Notes: generated from the letters alone by a model not told the origin. Shown: positions 1-7,872, numbered from the stretch's first letter. The stretch: DNA of 64,000 nt from Rhizobium sp. BK316 (GCF_014193695.1 NZ_JACHZR010000003.1:248001-312000); one strand, 5' to 3'. Translations and numbers: made by a program.

Positions 1-229
1 TGGAGCGGGGAACGCCGGGAGGGTGGCGCAGTTCGGGACAGGATTCGACCGCGTGAAGGTCGGACGCCCACGATGCGAGGATCGCGCGCTTCTCTTCGGT
101 CGTCATCCTGTCCGAAGCGAGGACTTCGTCCGGATGGGAAAAATGTTGATGGGAATGCAGGATATGTGACGCCGAGATGGCATCGAGGGTCTTGGCCGAG
201 TTGACCGATGTCTTGCCTTCGATAGTCAT
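1..229 (-). CDS. Conserved hypothetical protein, C-terminus outside the window
   Basis: The reverse strand reads from an ATG at 229-227 through the window edge without a stop, giving 76 codons. A purine-rich stretch (GGAGATCGAAC) precedes the ATG. The visible part holds a conserved-looking segment, MTTEEKRAILASWASD, followed by an acidic/histidine-containing stretch. I recall this type of short segment from small rhizobial proteins of unknown function, so a real gene is likely, but no function can be given. It is divergent from the Hsp20 gene, with about 240 bp between them. It is partial, so its length is unknown. Confidence 0.7.
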   Translation of the reverse strand, partial: MTIEGKTSVNSAKTLDAISASHILHSHQHFSHPDEVLASDRMTTEEKRAILASWASDLHAVESCPELRHPPGVPRS

Positions 230-299
230 GTTCGATCTCCTAAAAACTTTCGACAGGTGAAGAAAATCTCCAGGCGGATAAGAGATTGTTTCGGTGTTT

Positions 300-471
300 T
301 CGGGGTTCAAGTGGACCGCTGCCGAACGTTCAAAAAAATTTTCGAAGCCCCTTGAAAGGCAAAAAAAGCCAAACCAAATCGATATTCGCCGGCAGCCCAA
401 AGGGGGCCGGAAGCCGGGGACGCAGTTTCCGACGCGTCTCCTTTCCAACTCGCTTTACGGAGGATTTGGTC
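300..471 (+). promoter_or_regulatory. Probable ROSE-type RNA thermometer leader of the Hsp20 gene
   Basis: The long leader ahead of the small heat-shock gene ends in a hairpin at about 445-469. CCAA (445-448) can pair with TTGG (466-469), and TCGCT (450-454) lies opposite the GGAGGA Shine-Dalgarno (459-464). A U(U/C)GCU element facing the ribosome binding site, in a 5' leader of a rhizobial small heat-shock gene, is the hallmark of the ROSE family (known biology). Heat would melt the hairpin and allow translation. The upstream hairpins were not folded by computation. Confidence 0.65.
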
Positions 472-945
472 ATGAGAAACGAATTCGACTTCGCACCCTT
501 CTACCGCTCGAGCATCGGCTTCGACCGCGTATTCAACCTTCTGAACAATCCACAGCGTCTGCAGGCCATCGACGCATGGCCGCCCTACGATATCGTCAAG
601 TCCGGCGACGCCGATTACCGCATTCAGATGGCGGTTGCAGGTTTCGCCGACGGCGACCTCGACATCACCCAGGAACGCAACGTGCTTGTGGTAAAAGGCC
701 AGAAGGCCGAGGACAAGCAGGGCGACTATCTGCATCGCGGCATTGCCGGGCGCTCCTTCGAGCGGCGCTTCGAGCTTGCTGACCACGTTCGGGTCGAGAA
801 CGCTTCGCTGACGAACGGCCTTTTGACGATCGAGCTGAAGCGCGAAATCCCTGAAGCGATGAAACCGCGCAAGATCGCGATCGGCGCCGCGGAGGGTTCT
901 GAGGCGCCGATGCAGATGATCGAAGGCGAGAAGAACGTCGCTTAA
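472..945 (+). CDS. Small heat-shock protein, Hsp20/IbpA family
   Basis: A 157-aa cytoplasmic ATP-independent holdase that would bind unfolding proteins during heat stress and pass them to DnaK/ClpB. The alpha-crystallin domain covers roughly residues 40-135 and includes the pattern AVAGFADGDLDI and the signature GLLTIEL. An I-X-I type tail (IAI, in RKIAI) follows, as used for oligomer assembly. The reading frame is open upstream to 286, but the ATG at 472 is chosen because it has a good GGAGGA site 8 bases ahead and starts the family-typical MRNEFDFAPFYRSS sequence. It is followed by a strong terminator, so it is probably monocistronic, and is likely controlled by the upstream thermometer. 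Confidence 0.93.
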   Translation: MRNEFDFAPFYRSSIGFDRVFNLLNNPQRLQAIDAWPPYDIVKSGDADYRIQMAVAGFADGDLDITQERNVLVVKGQKAEDKQGDYLHRGIAGRSFERRFELADHVRVENASLTNGLLTIELKREIPEAMKPRKIAIGAAEGSEAPMQMIEGEKNVA

Positions 946-962
946 CCGGAGGGGAGGGAGGA

Positions 963-991
963 GCCGGCGCCATCTGACGGCGCCGGCTTTT
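963..991 (+). terminator. Rho-independent terminator of the Hsp20 gene
   Basis: A perfect 9-bp stem, GCCGGCGCC (963-971) and GGCGCCGGC (979-987), with a 7-base loop is followed by TTTT (988-991). It begins 17 bases after the Hsp20 stop codon. Confidence 0.9.
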
Positions 992-998
992 GAACGAC

Positions 999-1247
999 AT
1001 GAAAACGATCGATGTTCGAAAACCGCAGCCGTTCGACGCGCACGATCTTTCGGTATGTCAGCCTGTTTTCGATATCATTGTAAAAGAGGCGGGCGTCGAT
1101 AAGGCCTCGGAAGAGGCCGCGCGGATTGCCGCAATCTTGGTGGAGCTTTATCGGCAAGGCGTGCGCGATCCCGAGCATCTGCGGATCATGGTGGAAGCTG
1201 CGCGAGGTCTCTTCGATCGCCAGCGGGGCGCCAATGCAATCGCGTGA
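999..1247 (+). CDS. Small hypothetical protein, 82 aa
   Basis: The frame codes for an 82-residue, probably helical acidic/basic protein (for example EEAARIAAILVELYRQG) from ATG 999. A TTG at 990 would add three residues. No strong ribosome binding site lies before either start, and the start sits just behind the Hsp20 terminator. The composition and codon use look like real rhizobial coding sequence, and no overlapping alternative is better. I do not recognise a domain. It could be transcribed by read-through from the heat-shock gene or from its own promoter; neither is evident. Confidence 0.6.
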   Translation: MKTIDVRKPQPFDAHDLSVCQPVFDIIVKEAGVDKASEEAARIAAILVELYRQGVRDPEHLRIMVEAARGLFDRQRGANAIA

Positions 1248-1343
1248 CCTGGCTGGCGTGTAGAGCAATATCGAAGGCCGCCTTGCCCAGGTTCTGAACG
1301 AGATCGGTATGGATGTCGGCCACCGCCGCCAATTCCGATCCGT

Positions 1344-2027
1344 TCAACCCTCGCCGTCACCCAGCATGTGATCCGCCAGCCTGTAGCAGTGGCTCGCCTG
1401 ATAGGCGTTCCGGCCGCGGTTCATATGTGTCAGGTTGAATGCCCGGATCGCCTGCAGCGCGCGGGGCGTCGCCATAAATTTGCCGATCGAGGCGAAGCCG
1501 CGGACCTTGACGCCGAAAATGTCCTCGCCCCTCGGGAAGACATAGCTGACGTCATCAGGCGTCATGACACAGCGCTCGAGGAAATCCTCGTCCACCTGGC
1601 CCTGATCGAGCGAGTGATCGGTGGTGAAATCGGAAAGATGCACCAGGAACAAGGCGCGGATGTCCTCACCATCAGCATAGAGCGAGAAGAGCTCCATCCA
1701 GCTTGCATTGACGCGAATGAGCGCCTTGCCGGGTGTCGACGGCAGGCAGGAAACCGACCAGTAGTGCCGCTCCGTCCGGCGCGGGATCGGGATGCAGTCG
1801 CTTCCGTAGCGCCTGAGAATATCCAGAACTTCTTGTGCCTGCGGCCGGCGCAGCAGCTTTTCGAACCTGGCGACGTATTTGAGACGCAGTTCCAGGGATT
1901 CCGAGCGCTCCTCGGCGTCGCGCAGGAACGTCTCGCCCCGCATCCAGTTGCGCTGCTGCTCAAGATCGAGAAACCGGCGCAGGCCGGCAATGGTCTGGCG
2001 GCGCGGCGCGCCTATGTCATCTACCAT
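1344..2027 (-). CDS. Conserved hypothetical protein, 227 aa
   Basis: A leftward soluble protein of 227 residues, convergent with the small gene ending at 1247. The first 60 residues are rich in Arg/Glu helices (IAGLRRFLDLEQQRNW). The middle contains a mixed alpha/beta stretch with several aromatic residues (RHYWSVSCLPS, SWMELFSLYADGED), and the end is HMNRGRNAYQASHCYRLADH. No signal peptide, membrane segment or known catalytic motif is visible. The long frame and its third-position bias support coding on this strand; the opposite-strand frame of similar length is a shadow. Function is not recognised. Confidence 0.75.
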   Translation of the reverse strand: MVDDIGAPRRQTIAGLRRFLDLEQQRNWMRGETFLRDAEERSESLELRLKYVARFEKLLRRPQAQEVLDILRRYGSDCIPIPRRTERHYWSVSCLPSTPGKALIRVNASWMELFSLYADGEDIRALFLVHLSDFTTDHSLDQGQVDEDFLERCVMTPDDVSYVFPRGEDIFGVKVRGFASIGKFMATPRALQAIRAFNLTHMNRGRNAYQASHCYRLADHMLGDGEG

Positions 2028-2105
2028 GAAAACAATCCCAGGCTCCGCTTCCGAACAGCGCCTCGCCTTGTCGCGGTGACTGCTCTCAATGGAAATCAGC
2101 AGCTA

Positions 2106-2255
2106 CTAATAATAGCCGCCGATATTGCCGCGAACGGGACCAATCCCCAGCGGAGTTGCGTAGGTCGTGTTGTCGCCGCCGGTGCCAGTGGTTGCGCACC
2201 CTGAAAGGCTCAGAAGCGCGATCGTTACCGCGGCCAAAAGGTATTTTACAGGCAT
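2106..2255 (-). CDS. Small lipoprotein, 49 aa
   Basis: A 49-residue protein starts MPVKYLLAAVTIALLSLSGC: a positive N-terminus, a hydrophobic core, and a lipobox (LSGC) with the modifiable cysteine at about residue 20. The mature part is only about 30 residues (ATTGTGG... to GGYY). The ATG at 2255 has a GGGGGACA site in front and fits a signal peptide better than the longer upstream frame to 2318. It is presumably anchored in the outer or inner membrane by its lipid. Short lipoproteins of this type are common in rhizobia and mostly of unknown role. Confidence 0.75.
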   Translation of the reverse strand: MPVKYLLAAVTIALLSLSGCATTGTGGDNTTYATPLGIGPVRGNIGGYY

Positions 2256-2583
2256 GACATTGTCCCCCTTATCCGTCACAGCGCAGGCCTTCAGGGCCAG
2301 AACACGAATATTCACCAAACCATCGGCATCGGCAACTGCGGCGAGTACCTATTCGATGAAATTGTCTCAACGATATCGGGGCTTGGAATAAGTCGGTTCA
2401 CTCTCGGCCCGATAGGCCTCTGCGGTTCGCATCCGACCGCTCCGATCCGCTTGGACTTGCGAACTCGGCAGCGTGCCCTAATTTTCAGCAGCATACCCTG
2501 GGTTGAAGACGTGCGGAACTTTGCGACCGATGCGCATGCCATTGTTCTAACTGAACTTTTCAAATCACAGAGGGGCTTCCATC
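2256..2583 (+). other. Intergenic stretch with a start-less open frame
   Basis: No complete gene is supported here. A forward frame runs from about 2226 through 2570 without a stop and reads like protein around 2316-2560 (for example EYLFDEIVSTISGLG and IPWVEDVRNF), but it has no start codon with a ribosome binding site and breaks off over the start of the next gene. It may be the end of a decayed gene. Base composition is less GC-rich than the neighbours. Confidence 0.3.
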
Positions 2584-3768
2584 ATGTCGGACAAATCGAA
2601 GAACGGCATCGATCGCCGTGATTTCATGATTGCATCACTGGCAACGGTCGGCGCGTCGGCTGCTCTCGCCGTCAGCGCGGATGCCGCTGATGCCGAGGAC
2701 ACTGCTTCCACTCCAGCATCGGGAACGGTCTATACCGGCGATACGATCGAGGGGAAAAAGGTCGTGAGTGCGCTCGACGTCGACGACCTGGAGCCCGGGC
2801 AGAAGCACTTCCTGTATTTTCAGGGTGCGCAGATGCCGACGGGGCAATACTGGTACGTGTCGGTGACGGTCGCCAAGGGGGCGAGACCCGGCAAGCGCGG
2901 CATCCTGACCAGCGGTGTACATGGCGACGAAATGAGCAACATCCATACGGTCCAGACCGTGATGAACCAGCTCGATCCGGCGCAGATGTCGGGCACGGTC
3001 ATGGCGGTCACCGACGTGGCGCGCCCGGCCATCGAAAGCATGCAGCGCAGGTGGCCCAACCAGGGCAGGGGCGTCGATCTGATCGATATGAACAGGGAAT
3101 GGCCCGGTAACGAAAACGGACTGACTGCGCCCAGCCGACATGCCGGGCTGCTGTTCAACCGGCTGCTGCGGCCGAACGCCGACTTCGCGATCGACTTCCA
3201 CACCGGAACAACCGGGTTCGAAGTCACCGCATTCAATATCGGCGGCATGGATGTGCCCGATGTCAAGGCCATGGTGGAGCTCTATCCCGTCGGCCAGATC
3301 TTCGACAACCATGTCTATCCCGGTGTCCTGCACAATGCGTTCATGGACGTGGGCATCCCCTCCTTCACGCCGGAGATCGGTGCTGCCCGCGTGCTGGACC
3401 TCGAGATGATCGCGCTGTTCGTGGAAGGCACGATGAACGTGCTGAAGCATCACGGCATCGTCGCCGGGCCGATGGGCCGGACAGGCAAGGACGTGAACGT
3501 CTTTACCGGCAACAGCGCCTTCCCGATCCTGGCGACACAGGGCGGGATCGTCGAGCATCTGGTCAAGCTCAACGACAAGGTCGAACCCGGACAGAAGGTG
3601 GCCATCCAGCGCAACAGCTTCGGCGAAGTGGTCGCGGAATATACAAGCGGCGTGGCCGGGGAGATAACGGGCCAGCGCAGCGATGCCATGTCCGAGCCCG
3701 GCAACCCGCTGGTCTTCATCCTCTTCCACAAGGCGGCGCTGGTGGGCGCTGAGGCCTATCCCGAGTAA
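2584..3768 (+). CDS. Exported succinylglutamate desuccinylase/aspartoacylase-family metallohydrolase
   Basis: A 394-aa protein with a twin-arginine-type leader (DRRDFMIASLATVGASAALAVS, residues about 10-32 in two parts), so it is probably folded in the cytoplasm and exported by Tat. The catalytic domain resembles the M14-like aspartoacylase/AstE family of zinc enzymes: the H-x-x-E zinc ligands are seen in GVHGDEMSN near residue 112 and the third ligand in DFHTG near residue 204. The C-terminal beta domain (about 310-390) is typical of family members. Members hydrolyse amide bonds of N-acyl amino acids or related substrates; the substrate here cannot be read from sequence. No obvious operon partner; the next gene is a VapE-type protein 96 bp downstream. 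Confidence 0.88.
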   Translation: MSDKSKNGIDRRDFMIASLATVGASAALAVSADAADAEDTASTPASGTVYTGDTIEGKKVVSALDVDDLEPGQKHFLYFQGAQMPTGQYWYVSVTVAKGARPGKRGILTSGVHGDEMSNIHTVQTVMNQLDPAQMSGTVMAVTDVARPAIESMQRRWPNQGRGVDLIDMNREWPGNENGLTAPSRHAGLLFNRLLRPNADFAIDFHTGTTGFEVTAFNIGGMDVPDVKAMVELYPVGQIFDNHVYPGVLHNAFMDVGIPSFTPEIGAARVLDLEMIALFVEGTMNVLKHHGIVAGPMGRTGKDVNVFTGNSAFPILATQGGIVEHLVKLNDKVEPGQKVAIQRNSFGEVVAEYTSGVAGEITGQRSDAMSEPGNPLVFILFHKAALVGAEAYPE

Positions 3769-3864
3769 TCTGCCGTTTCTGCATATCGTCTGGAATCGCC
3801 GCGCAGGAGAAGACCAATTTGCCGCGCAAGGTCGCAGAAACTGCGCCACATTGCATCGGCGATC

Positions 3865-5253
3865 ATGTCAACACCTCAACCGTTTCCGAATAGGTCTGGG
3901 GACACCACCCCATCTCACGCGGAAAATCTCATGCCATCTGTGACCGCACACGCGCCGCCGCGCGACTGGCTCGCCATGCTCAAGACGAATGACAAGGGCA
4001 ATCCCCTTCCTGGCCTCACGCTCAACTGGACCGTGATGCTGGAGCACCACCCCGACGCGCGGGGGATGCTCGCCCTCGATGAATTCAGCGGCCGGACGAT
4101 GCTGCTGCGTCGGCCGCCGTGGGATTTGCGGAAGGGCGACTGGAAGCCTCGCTCCCTCGGAAACAACGATCTTGCCGAAGCGGTGGAATGGCTGGAAGGG
4201 TTCGACCTGACGCCGAAGGTTTTCAACATCAATCCCGTTATCGACAAGGTCGCCGGCCGGCATCCCTATCACCCCGTGAAAGACTGGCTGTCGGCCCTGC
4301 CGGCATGGGATGGCAAGAGGCGCGTCGATACGTTCCTGACCCGTTATCTCGGCGCCGAGGACACGCGGCTGAACCGCGCCTTCGCGCGCAAATGGCTCTC
4401 GGCGCTTGCCAGACGCGTCTTTGAACCAGGGTGCCAGTTCGACCACGTGCTGACCCTGCAGGGCAAGCAGGGCCTCGGAAAATCGTCGTTCGGCCGGGCT
4501 CTCGTTCCGGTCGAGGAATGGGTGACCGACGGCGTGACGGTGGGCGAAAGCGCGCGCGAAGTGATCGAGAACACCAGGGGGCGTTGGGTCGTCGAGCTCG
4601 CGGAGCTTGCCGGCCGGTCGACCCGGGAGATCGAGACGATCAGGAAGTTCATCACGGTTCGCGTCGATACCGCGCGCGGGGCGTATCAGCAGAGGCCCGA
4701 CGACGTGCCGCGCCAGTTCGCCTTCTATGCCACGACGAATGCCGACGAGTTCCTGACGGATACGACGGGCAATCGGCGCTGGTGGCCGGTCAAACCCACG
4801 GCGATCGATATGGCGGCCATCCGGGCCGATCGTACTCAGATCTGGGCCGAAGTCATGACGATCTACGAGCGCGAGCCGCTGTGGCTCGACGACCCGGCAT
4901 TGGAGGCCGACCTCGAAGCCCTGCACCAGGGCGTGATGGATTTCGGCCCCACCTACGAGATCATCCGCGACCTCATCCCTGACGGCGACATGATGGTGCC
5001 GTGTGCGGACATGCGCAGGCTCTTGACCGGCGGAAGCGAGGATGCCAGCCGCCTGCCCACCGGCTGGCGCGCCAACCTGCAGAGGGCGCTTGCCGGGCTG
5101 GGGTTTGAACCGGGCTCGAAGCCTGTCAATCGCCGTGGGCGCACCGTGCGCGTCTATCGTCGCGGCGATGGGGACGCCCAGCCCTGGGCGAGATGGGTCG
5201 GTGGCCGTATCGAGTTCGAGCACGACCGGCGAAGACGAGATGGGAGTTTCTAA
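3865..5253 (+). CDS. Virulence-associated E (VapE)-family P-loop primase/helicase-like protein
   Basis: The 462-aa protein matches the VapE family seen in phages, satellites and mobile islands, which are D5-like replication NTPases. A Walker A motif, GKQGLGKSSF, lies near residues 199-208. VVELAELAG near residue 247 fits the Walker B region, and the family-typical FAFYATTNADEFLTD and GNRRWWPV segments follow at about 285-310. A second in-frame ATG at 3931 (MPSVTAHAPP) has a slightly better site (GGAAAA) and may be the true start. VapE genes are normally next to primase, integrase or capsid genes; none is seen here, so it looks like an orphan of a decayed mobile element. The downstream AT-rich ATTACG cluster could be its target. 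Confidence 0.85.
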   Translation: MSTPQPFPNRSGDTTPSHAENLMPSVTAHAPPRDWLAMLKTNDKGNPLPGLTLNWTVMLEHHPDARGMLALDEFSGRTMLLRRPPWDLRKGDWKPRSLGNNDLAEAVEWLEGFDLTPKVFNINPVIDKVAGRHPYHPVKDWLSALPAWDGKRRVDTFLTRYLGAEDTRLNRAFARKWLSALARRVFEPGCQFDHVLTLQGKQGLGKSSFGRALVPVEEWVTDGVTVGESAREVIENTRGRWVVELAELAGRSTREIETIRKFITVRVDTARGAYQQRPDDVPRQFAFYATTNADEFLTDTTGNRRWWPVKPTAIDMAAIRADRTQIWAEVMTIYEREPLWLDDPALEADLEALHQGVMDFGPTYEIIRDLIPDGDMMVPCADMRRLLTGGSEDASRLPTGWRANLQRALAGLGFEPGSKPVNRRGRTVRVYRRGDGDAQPWARWVGGRIEFEHDRRRRDGSF

Positions 5254-5320
5254 AGCGTGTCGCGAGTGAAGCGCCGCCTTCGGGGCTCAGGCTGCTGACA
5301 GACCATTGCAAACCCCGCGA

Positions 5321-5437
5321 CGTCATCCTCGGCCTTGTGCCGAGGATCTGCTCCGGCCGATTAAGTATCTGAAGACAAATGCTTTCTCGTCAAGGAATTG
5401 CAGTGGTCAGATGCTCGGCACAAGGCCGAGCATGACG
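5321..5437. repeat. 117-bp palindromic intergenic repeat
   Basis: The left end (5321-5350, beginning CGTCATCCTCGGCCTTGTGC) is repeated in inverted orientation at the right end (5408-5437) with 28 of 30 matches. Each arm is itself a hairpin (CTCGGC-CTTGT-GCCGAG). It has the form of a small non-autonomous repeat or bacterial interspersed mosaic element. Being just after vapE, it may also affect transcript ends. Whether it is multicopy cannot be seen in this window. Confidence 0.75.
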
Positions 5438-5461
5438 AATGAGACCTTGTCAACAAACTGC

Positions 5462-5488
5462 GCCGCCCTTCGGGGCGGCTTTCTTTTT
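5462..5488 (+). terminator. Rho-independent terminator
   Basis: GCCGCCC (5462-5468), loop TTCG, GGGCGGC (5473-5479), then TTTCTTTTT. It lies 210 bp after vapE and may end that transcript. Confidence 0.75.
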
Positions 5489-5518
5489 CCGGGCCAGCTC
5501 GCGGAATCGCCGACGGCG

Positions 5519-5745
5519 ATTACGAATGCGCACAGAGATATTGTAACCTCATTTCATAAGCTTTCTCAACAGGTTACGGACGTTATTACGCAATTACGAA
5601 GATAATGGTGAAACATGGTGGAGAGGCAGAATGACGTTCCGATCACCGTTTCATAACTTCATGAGAAGTGGACATGCGCCGTAATCTCGTAATTCGGTAA
5701 TTTTTTCCATTAAGATGCTGAATTCATAGCATGAACGCTATTACG
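5519..5745. other. Cluster of ATTACG/CGTAAT hexamers in AT-rich DNA
   Basis: The hexamer ATTACG occurs on the + strand at 5519, 5585, 5593 and 5740, and as CGTAAT at 5680 and 5688. That is six copies in 227 bp of unusually AT-rich, gene-free DNA right after the vapE gene. Such a cluster could be protein-binding iterons, for example a replication or control region of the former mobile element. No gene is visible between 5254 and 5902. Confidence 0.4.
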
Positions 5746-5902
5746 AAATCTGCCGGAAAATGCGGTGATTACACACATGAGATCGCCGCATCCCCTCGAA
5801 AGCAAGGCTGGCAAGGGGCGGTTACCCGCTTTTGGAACTGACCTCGGACGCGACGGGTTCTGCGCGGCTCGCCAAGCCTGGGCTGGCCAGGAGACGGACA
5901 GT

Positions 5903-6118
5903 TCAATGAAGCACGGCGATGGCGGTAATCCCAGCCTCGGCTGCAGCGCGAATGATCGCCGCTCTCAATTCCCGAGGTTCAGCGGTGCCCTGCACGACAT
6001 CAAGACAGACCTTGATCGCCGCAAGAAATTCCTCCCCGTCACAGCCGGTAAAATCCTGCCTGCCTTCTCCCGGCCAGGGTTCACGTCATTTGTATTTCGG
6101 TTGATATTCGTGACCCAT
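5903..6118 (-). pseudogene. Small conserved-looking gene interrupted by an in-frame TGA
   Basis: From ATG 6118 (with AGAGGA seven bases ahead) the frame reads MGHEYQPKYK, then TGA at 6088-6086, and continues without further stop as REPWPGEGRQDF... AAAEAGITAIAVLH to a TGA at 5905-5903. The part after the stop has coding-like composition (EEFLAAIKVCLDVVQ, ELRAAIIRAAAEAG) and no usable start of its own. A single G-to-A change in a TGG (Trp) codon would explain the interruption. The whole would be a 71-residue soluble protein that I do not recognise. A sequencing error is possible. Confidence 0.6.
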
Positions 6119-6357
6119 CTTGTCCTCTGGCGCTGGAACCTAAGTCTTCATCGCGAGTTAAACGCCGGACCGTGCGGCCGGGGGACTGATTGAGCCCTAA
6201 CCCCACACTAAAGTCGGCTGTGCGGTCCGCCTGCATCAATCGCTCCGGCCAGTCGTCTTCAATTCGGTTTTTGATCGTCCGGCTCCCCGCTCTCCGTTGA
6301 CACTGCCGAGTACGCCATGAATTCTATGTTTCGGGCTATTGCTGCAGGGTGACCGTG

Positions 6358-6540
6358 ATGAGCAGAGTTCGGACACTTATGATCGCCGGCTTGGTTATCG
6401 GATTGGAGATCCTGGCCTCATCGTGCACAACGCACCGAAGCTCGAATAGCGCCGATTTCCAGTATCAGCCTGGGCATTCGAGGAACCCGGCGTGCAGCCA
6501 AGGCTTCAGGCCGACCAATGCGCTGTCCTGCAGGTATTGA
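6358..6540 (+). CDS. Possible small lipoprotein, 60 aa
   Basis: The frame from ATG 6358 starts MSRVRTLMIAGLVIGLEILA and continues to a cysteine in a marginal lipobox context (ASSC). The short hydrophilic tail ends with TNALSCRY. The shape (Arg, hydrophobic run, Cys, short polar mature part) fits a small lipoprotein, but the ribosome binding site (GGGTGACC) is weak and length is short. A start at 6349 is also in frame. It lies just outside the left boundary of the tRNA-Arg island. Confidence 0.45.
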   Translation: MSRVRTLMIAGLVIGLEILASSCTTHRSSNSADFQYQPGHSRNPACSQGFRPTNALSCRY

Positions 6541-6588
6541 TCGGGCTGGCTTTCGGTCTTTCGTCTTAATTGTAAGGGGATTTTGAAG

Positions 6589-6606
6589 GCGGTGGCGCAC
6601 CCGACA
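6589..6606. repeat. Left attachment-site copy (tRNA-Arg 3'-end duplicate)
   Basis: GCGGTGGCGCACCCGACA is identical to 9621-9638, which covers the 3' acceptor end and part of the T stem of tRNA-Arg plus four flanking bases. Similarity then fades (5 of the next 7 bases agree). Confidence 0.7.
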
Positions 6607-6713
6607 TGATACGCCTAGCGGAGGAGCTGGATGCTGCCTAAATGCCTGAAATCAAAGCGATCTCGCCAAGGCCTAAGCTAGATGTGAAGGAGCTTCGTGC
6701 TGATGGCAAGTGA
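6606..6713 (+). pseudogene. Possible decayed gene end just inside the island
   Basis: One forward frame reads MIRLAEELDAA, a TAA, then MPEIKAISPRPKLDVKELRA...K and TGA. Both parts look protein-like and share the same frame, as if one gene end carried a nonsense mutation. No start with a ribosome binding site is present and no family is recognised. It is the only rightward coding trace in the island. Confidence 0.25.
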
Positions 6714-6771
6714 CCTCCGAAACTATGTACCAGCCGCCGCCCCGAACAAGTGCATGCACATAGGTCAATCT

Positions 6772-7872
6772 CTATTTTTTGATAAGTTCAAGGAGACCAG
6801 AAGGTGGGCCATCGTCCTGCGGGCTCGTTGGCGCTGGCCGGAAGAGAGCGTTCAAGATCAGCGCCCGGTCCTGCTCGGCAATTCCTACGCTCTTTCGTTT
6901 GGCCAAACCGAGGAACGTGACCGCCATCACTCTACGGTGCTCAGCATCAGAGCTCAGCATAAGGTTTTGCGTAAAAATGCGGCTGACGTGCTTCAGCAAC
7001 CAGCCGTAGGCCAACACTGGCACCGTGAAGACCACGAGCGAGGCCAGTGAGATGCCGCCTTTGGTCATGTCAATGATGTGGTCTATGTACTTCGAAATGC
7101 CGTCCCAGTAGATGAACCCAAAGATTGCGGGGGTTGCCAGCAGTGCCACGAAAAGGCCCAATGCTATATTCGCGGCCCGGCTTGTACTAAGTGCTACCCG
7201 CTTCCAATGACGGGAGGGGCCTTGCAGAACTAGATAAGTCTCGTACTGCTCGTGCAACGCTTCAAGCTCTTTGCGTTTCGCGTCCACGAAATCCTCAAGC
7301 CCCTTTTTGATTTCTGTGATATCGCCGTTGAGCTCGTCCTTTAGCTCCAATACGCGGGCTTCACTAACTTTGGCGGATTTCAGTGCGTGTGACGCGGAAA
7401 CGGTGTCAGCGGTGGTTTGGATTAAAGGGTTGAACCGTAGGGCGACCTTAAGGGATACTAGTTCCCGCCTGATTTCCTCGCGAGGAGTTGTAATAGCTTC
7501 TGAGAATAGGAGTACGAGGCGCTGAGCTGCCGTTGCGTCGTTCTGCTTAAGAAGCTCCCGGATGCTTCCTCCCAGTTGCCCGTGAGCAATCACAATTCGT
7601 AACTGACCGGCCTCATCCATGAAGCTTCTAAGAGCCTCGTGGTCGTTTGCTTGTAGGCGCTGGCGGAGATTAGCCAAGTAGTTTCTGTAGGACGACAAGA
7701 TGTTCTGATTGCCATAGTTCTGGTTTCCAACAATGACCGGAGCATCAAGGGCTGGGAAGCCAGCCCAAAACTGCTCCTCCTCTAAGACCCACTGCAACGC
7801 CTGTTCACTAGTCAAAGAAGTTGCTGGAATACCTTGGGCGCGGCATTCAATCTTGAAGTTGTCTTTTGCCAT
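6772..7872 (-). CDS. Two-TM coiled-coil protein resembling DUF6161 (putative defence protein)
   Basis: A 366-aa protein with a soluble N-terminal half, a helical, probably coiled-coil stretch at about 165-215 (LELKDELNGDITEIKKGLED), two membrane segments at about 234-256 and 273-293, and a conserved-looking tail, LSSDAEHRRVMAVTFLGLA then DRALILNALFRP near 335-346. The TM pair plus this tail resembles what I recall of DUF6161-type proteins, which occur in accessory and defence islands; this is recognition by eye, not a search result. It would sit in the inner membrane with both large parts in the cytoplasm. It is the last gene of the leftward island set, with about 190 bp before it that contain one copy of the 37-bp repeat. 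Function unknown. Confidence 0.75.
   Translation of the reverse strand: MAKDNFKIECRAQGIPATSLTSEQALQWVLEEEQFWAGFPALDAPVIVGNQNYGNQNILSSYRNYLANLRQRLQANDHEALRSFMDEAGQLRIVIAHGQLGGSIRELLKQNDATAAQRLVLLFSEAITTPREEIRRELVSLKVALRFNPLIQTTADTVSASHALKSAKVSEARVLELKDELNGDITEIKKGLEDFVDAKRKELEALHEQYETYLVLQGPSRHWKRVALSTSRAANIALGLFVALLATPAIFGFIYWDGISKYIDHIIDMTKGGISLASLVVFTVPVLAYGWLLKHVSRIFTQNLMLSSDAEHRRVMAVTFLGLAKRKSVGIAEQDRALILNALFRPAPTSPQDDGPPSGLLELIKK

Noticed and set aside
2635..5223. Two minus-strand frames of more than 400 codons opposite the aspartoacylase and vapE genes
   Set aside because: Both are His/Arg-rich antisense artefacts; the + strand proteins have family motifs and ribosome binding sites.
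6086..6088. In-frame TGA read as selenocysteine
   Set aside because: No downstream stem-loop of SECIS type was recognised and no sel genes are visible; a nonsense mutation is simpler.
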